Shown here: piece by piece, positions 63,174 to 64,000 of the stretch
How the letters are laid out: every line of letters begins with the position of its first letter
Numbering within the stretch: position 1 is the first letter of the stretch
NCBI RefSeq assembly: GCF_015500095.1
Contig: NZ_CP062983.1
Span: 4,464,001-4,528,000, forward strand
Length of the DNA stretch: 64,000 nucleotides
From: Phototrophicus methaneseepsis
GTDB lineage: Bacteria; Chloroflexota; Anaerolineae; Aggregatilineales; Phototrophicaceae
Direction: 5' to 3'
The notes under the pieces: model-generated
What the model was told of the DNA's origin: nothing
What the model saw: the letters and a program-made list of their open reading frames with translations, nothing else
Database searches by the model: none
Position numbers and translations under genes: made by a program

Positions 63174-64000
63174 TTATTGCAGCATTTGTGCCAGATCGTA
63201 ATATTCCCCGGTGATCTCACGCTGTTGTGAGGTCACTTCTTTTAATGGCACTGTCGTCTGGACACGGCCCTGGCGAGCAACCATGACGCCTGTTTCCCCG
63301 GCGAGCAGGCGCTTGACAGCTTCCACACCCATACGCGTCGCCAGCAGGCGATCAAACGCTGTGGGGCCACCGCCACGCTGAGTATGCCCCAGGATGGTTA
63401 GGCGGATTTCAAAGCCAACATGCTGCTTTTCAAGGAATTCCTGCAATTCAGTGACTTTGTAAGGCGCGCCTTCCGCGATAACAGCAATCGCGTGGGCCTT
63501 GCCTTTGACATAAGCACTTTCCAGGTCACGAGCGACATCTTCCATCGAGAGCGGGCGCTCCGGCGTAATGATGACTTCTGCACCACCAAGGATGCCGCCC
63601 GTCAGTGCCAGGTAACCACAGTTGCGGCCCATGACTTCGATCAGGAAGCAGCGATTATGAGATGTCGCTGTATCCCGCAGGCGGTCCAGCGCGTCGAGAA
63701 TCGTGTTCAGCGCCGTATCGACACCGATACTCGTATCGGTACCATAAATATCATTGTCGATGCTGGCTGGCACGCCAACCGTAGGCACACCCAGATCATG
63801 CAAGACAGTCGCCCCGCGTAAGCTGCCATCACCGCCAATGACGATAACGCCTTCGATGTTATGTTCGTTTAAGCGCCGTAACGCTTTACGCTGACCCTGT
63901 GCTGTCTTAAATTCTTCATTGCGGGCCGTCTGTAAGATCGTACCACCACGCTGAAGAATACCACTCACTTCACGACTGGTCAGGAGTTCCATATCACCAG
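63174..64000 (-). CDS. pfkA: ATP-dependent 6-phosphofructokinase, 5' end outside window
   Basis: The C-terminal 270-odd residues of a phosphofructokinase, the enzyme making fructose 1,6-bisphosphate in glycolysis. The frame stays open to the window edge, so the ATG at 63992 is internal (...GDMELLTSREVSGI). Motifs: GGDGS (the Gly after GGD fits ATP rather than PPi use), PASIDNDIYGTD, EVMGRNCGYLAL, a segment LGHTQRGGGPTAFDR, and the GEYYDLAQML end. PASIDND lacks the Lys that marks PPi-dependent forms, so ATP use is likely. The start lies outside. Confidence 0.95.
   Translation of the reverse strand, partial: GDMELLTSREVSGILQRGGTILQTARNEEFKTAQGQRKALRRLNEHNIEGVIVIGGDGSLRGATVLHDLGVPTVGVPASIDNDIYGTDTSIGVDTALNTILDALDRLRDTATSHNRCFLIEVMGRNCGYLALTGGILGGAEVIITPERPLSMEDVARDLESAYVKGKAHAIAVIAEGAPYKVTELQEFLEKQHVGFEIRLTILGHTQRGGGPTAFDRLLATRMGVEAVKRLLAGETGVMVARQGRVQTTVPLKEVTSQQREITGEYYDLAQMLQ

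Noticed and set aside
63990-63992. ATG near the right edge as the pfkA start
   Set aside because: The reading frame continues past it to the window end and the N-terminal nucleotide-binding part of the enzyme is missing, so the gene is cut by the window.
1-64000. CRISPR arrays, rRNA, tRNA, transposase or integrase genes
   Set aside because: None was found by reading: no regularly spaced repeats, no cloverleaf-like segments with the usual invariant stretches, and no DDE or tyrosine-recombinase motifs.

Overview
The window looks like part of a chromosome from a free-living heterotrophic bacterium, most likely in the phylum Chloroflexota (Anaerolineae-like). This is inferred from gene style: secreted SH3b proteins with Thr/Pro-rich linkers, MmyB-type regulators paired with short-chain dehydrogenases, a three-gene biotin-dependent acyl-CoA carboxylase, GT-C membrane glycosyltransferases and a GH130 enzyme. 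No rRNA, tRNA, CRISPR array, transposase or integrase was seen, so the assignment rests on inference. Most of the window has moderate GC. Two stretches, about 24.7-26.9 kb and 32.4-35.4 kb, are clearly richer in A+T.

Layout: 1-8 kb holds the 3' end of a glutamate dehydrogenase gene, a TPR protein, a GT1 glycosyltransferase, queG, a pentapeptide-repeat protein and a small copper-chaperone gene behind a CsoR-like operator. From 15.4 down to 9.1 kb on the minus strand is one tight iron-siderophore uptake operon: two FecCD permeases, an ATPase, an unusual tandem-fused binding protein, DUF2218 and a sucrase/ferredoxin-like protein. A three-half-site inverted repeat in front of it is a candidate iron operator. 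15.9-24.6 kb carries a GT87-like protein, a secreted SH3b protein, SDRs, a deazaflavin-type reductase, a DinB-like protein, a first MmyB regulator/SDR divergent pair and a metallo-beta-lactamase-fold hydrolase.

24.8-26.9 kb is an AT-rich islet with one TIR-TPR gene, bounded by a perfect 13-bp direct repeat. Next come an AraC/VOC pair, a second MmyB/SDR pair, a GH130 protein and an S51 peptidase. 32.4-35.4 kb is a second foreign-looking segment: a 919-residue SF1 helicase/ATPase with a long unrecognised N-terminal region, inserted between the intact 3' end of the copper ATPase gene copA and a decayed second copy of that 3' end. copA, csoR and a DUF302 gene follow; the operator upstream of csoR resembles the one before the small chaperone at 7.7 kb, so the two loci probably form one copper regulon.

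39-50 kb holds two paralogous secreted proteins, methylmalonyl-CoA epimerase, a Nudix hydrolase, an MDR oxidoreductase, a CYTH protein, two small membrane proteins and the carboxylase operon (carboxyltransferase, biotin carboxylase, biotin carrier). With the epimerase this suggests propionyl-CoA/methylmalonyl-CoA metabolism. 50.3-56 kb holds three large polytopic membrane proteins of glycosyltransferase type. The rest is a CHAD protein, a large unknown membrane protein, an SH3b protein, a DUF4177-like protein, an SDR, an aldose epimerase, a YbaK deacylase and the 5' truncated end of pfkA.

The best candidates for something new are the helicase segment with its duplicated copA end, the TIR-TPR islet, and the copper sensor that lacks the usual metal ligands.
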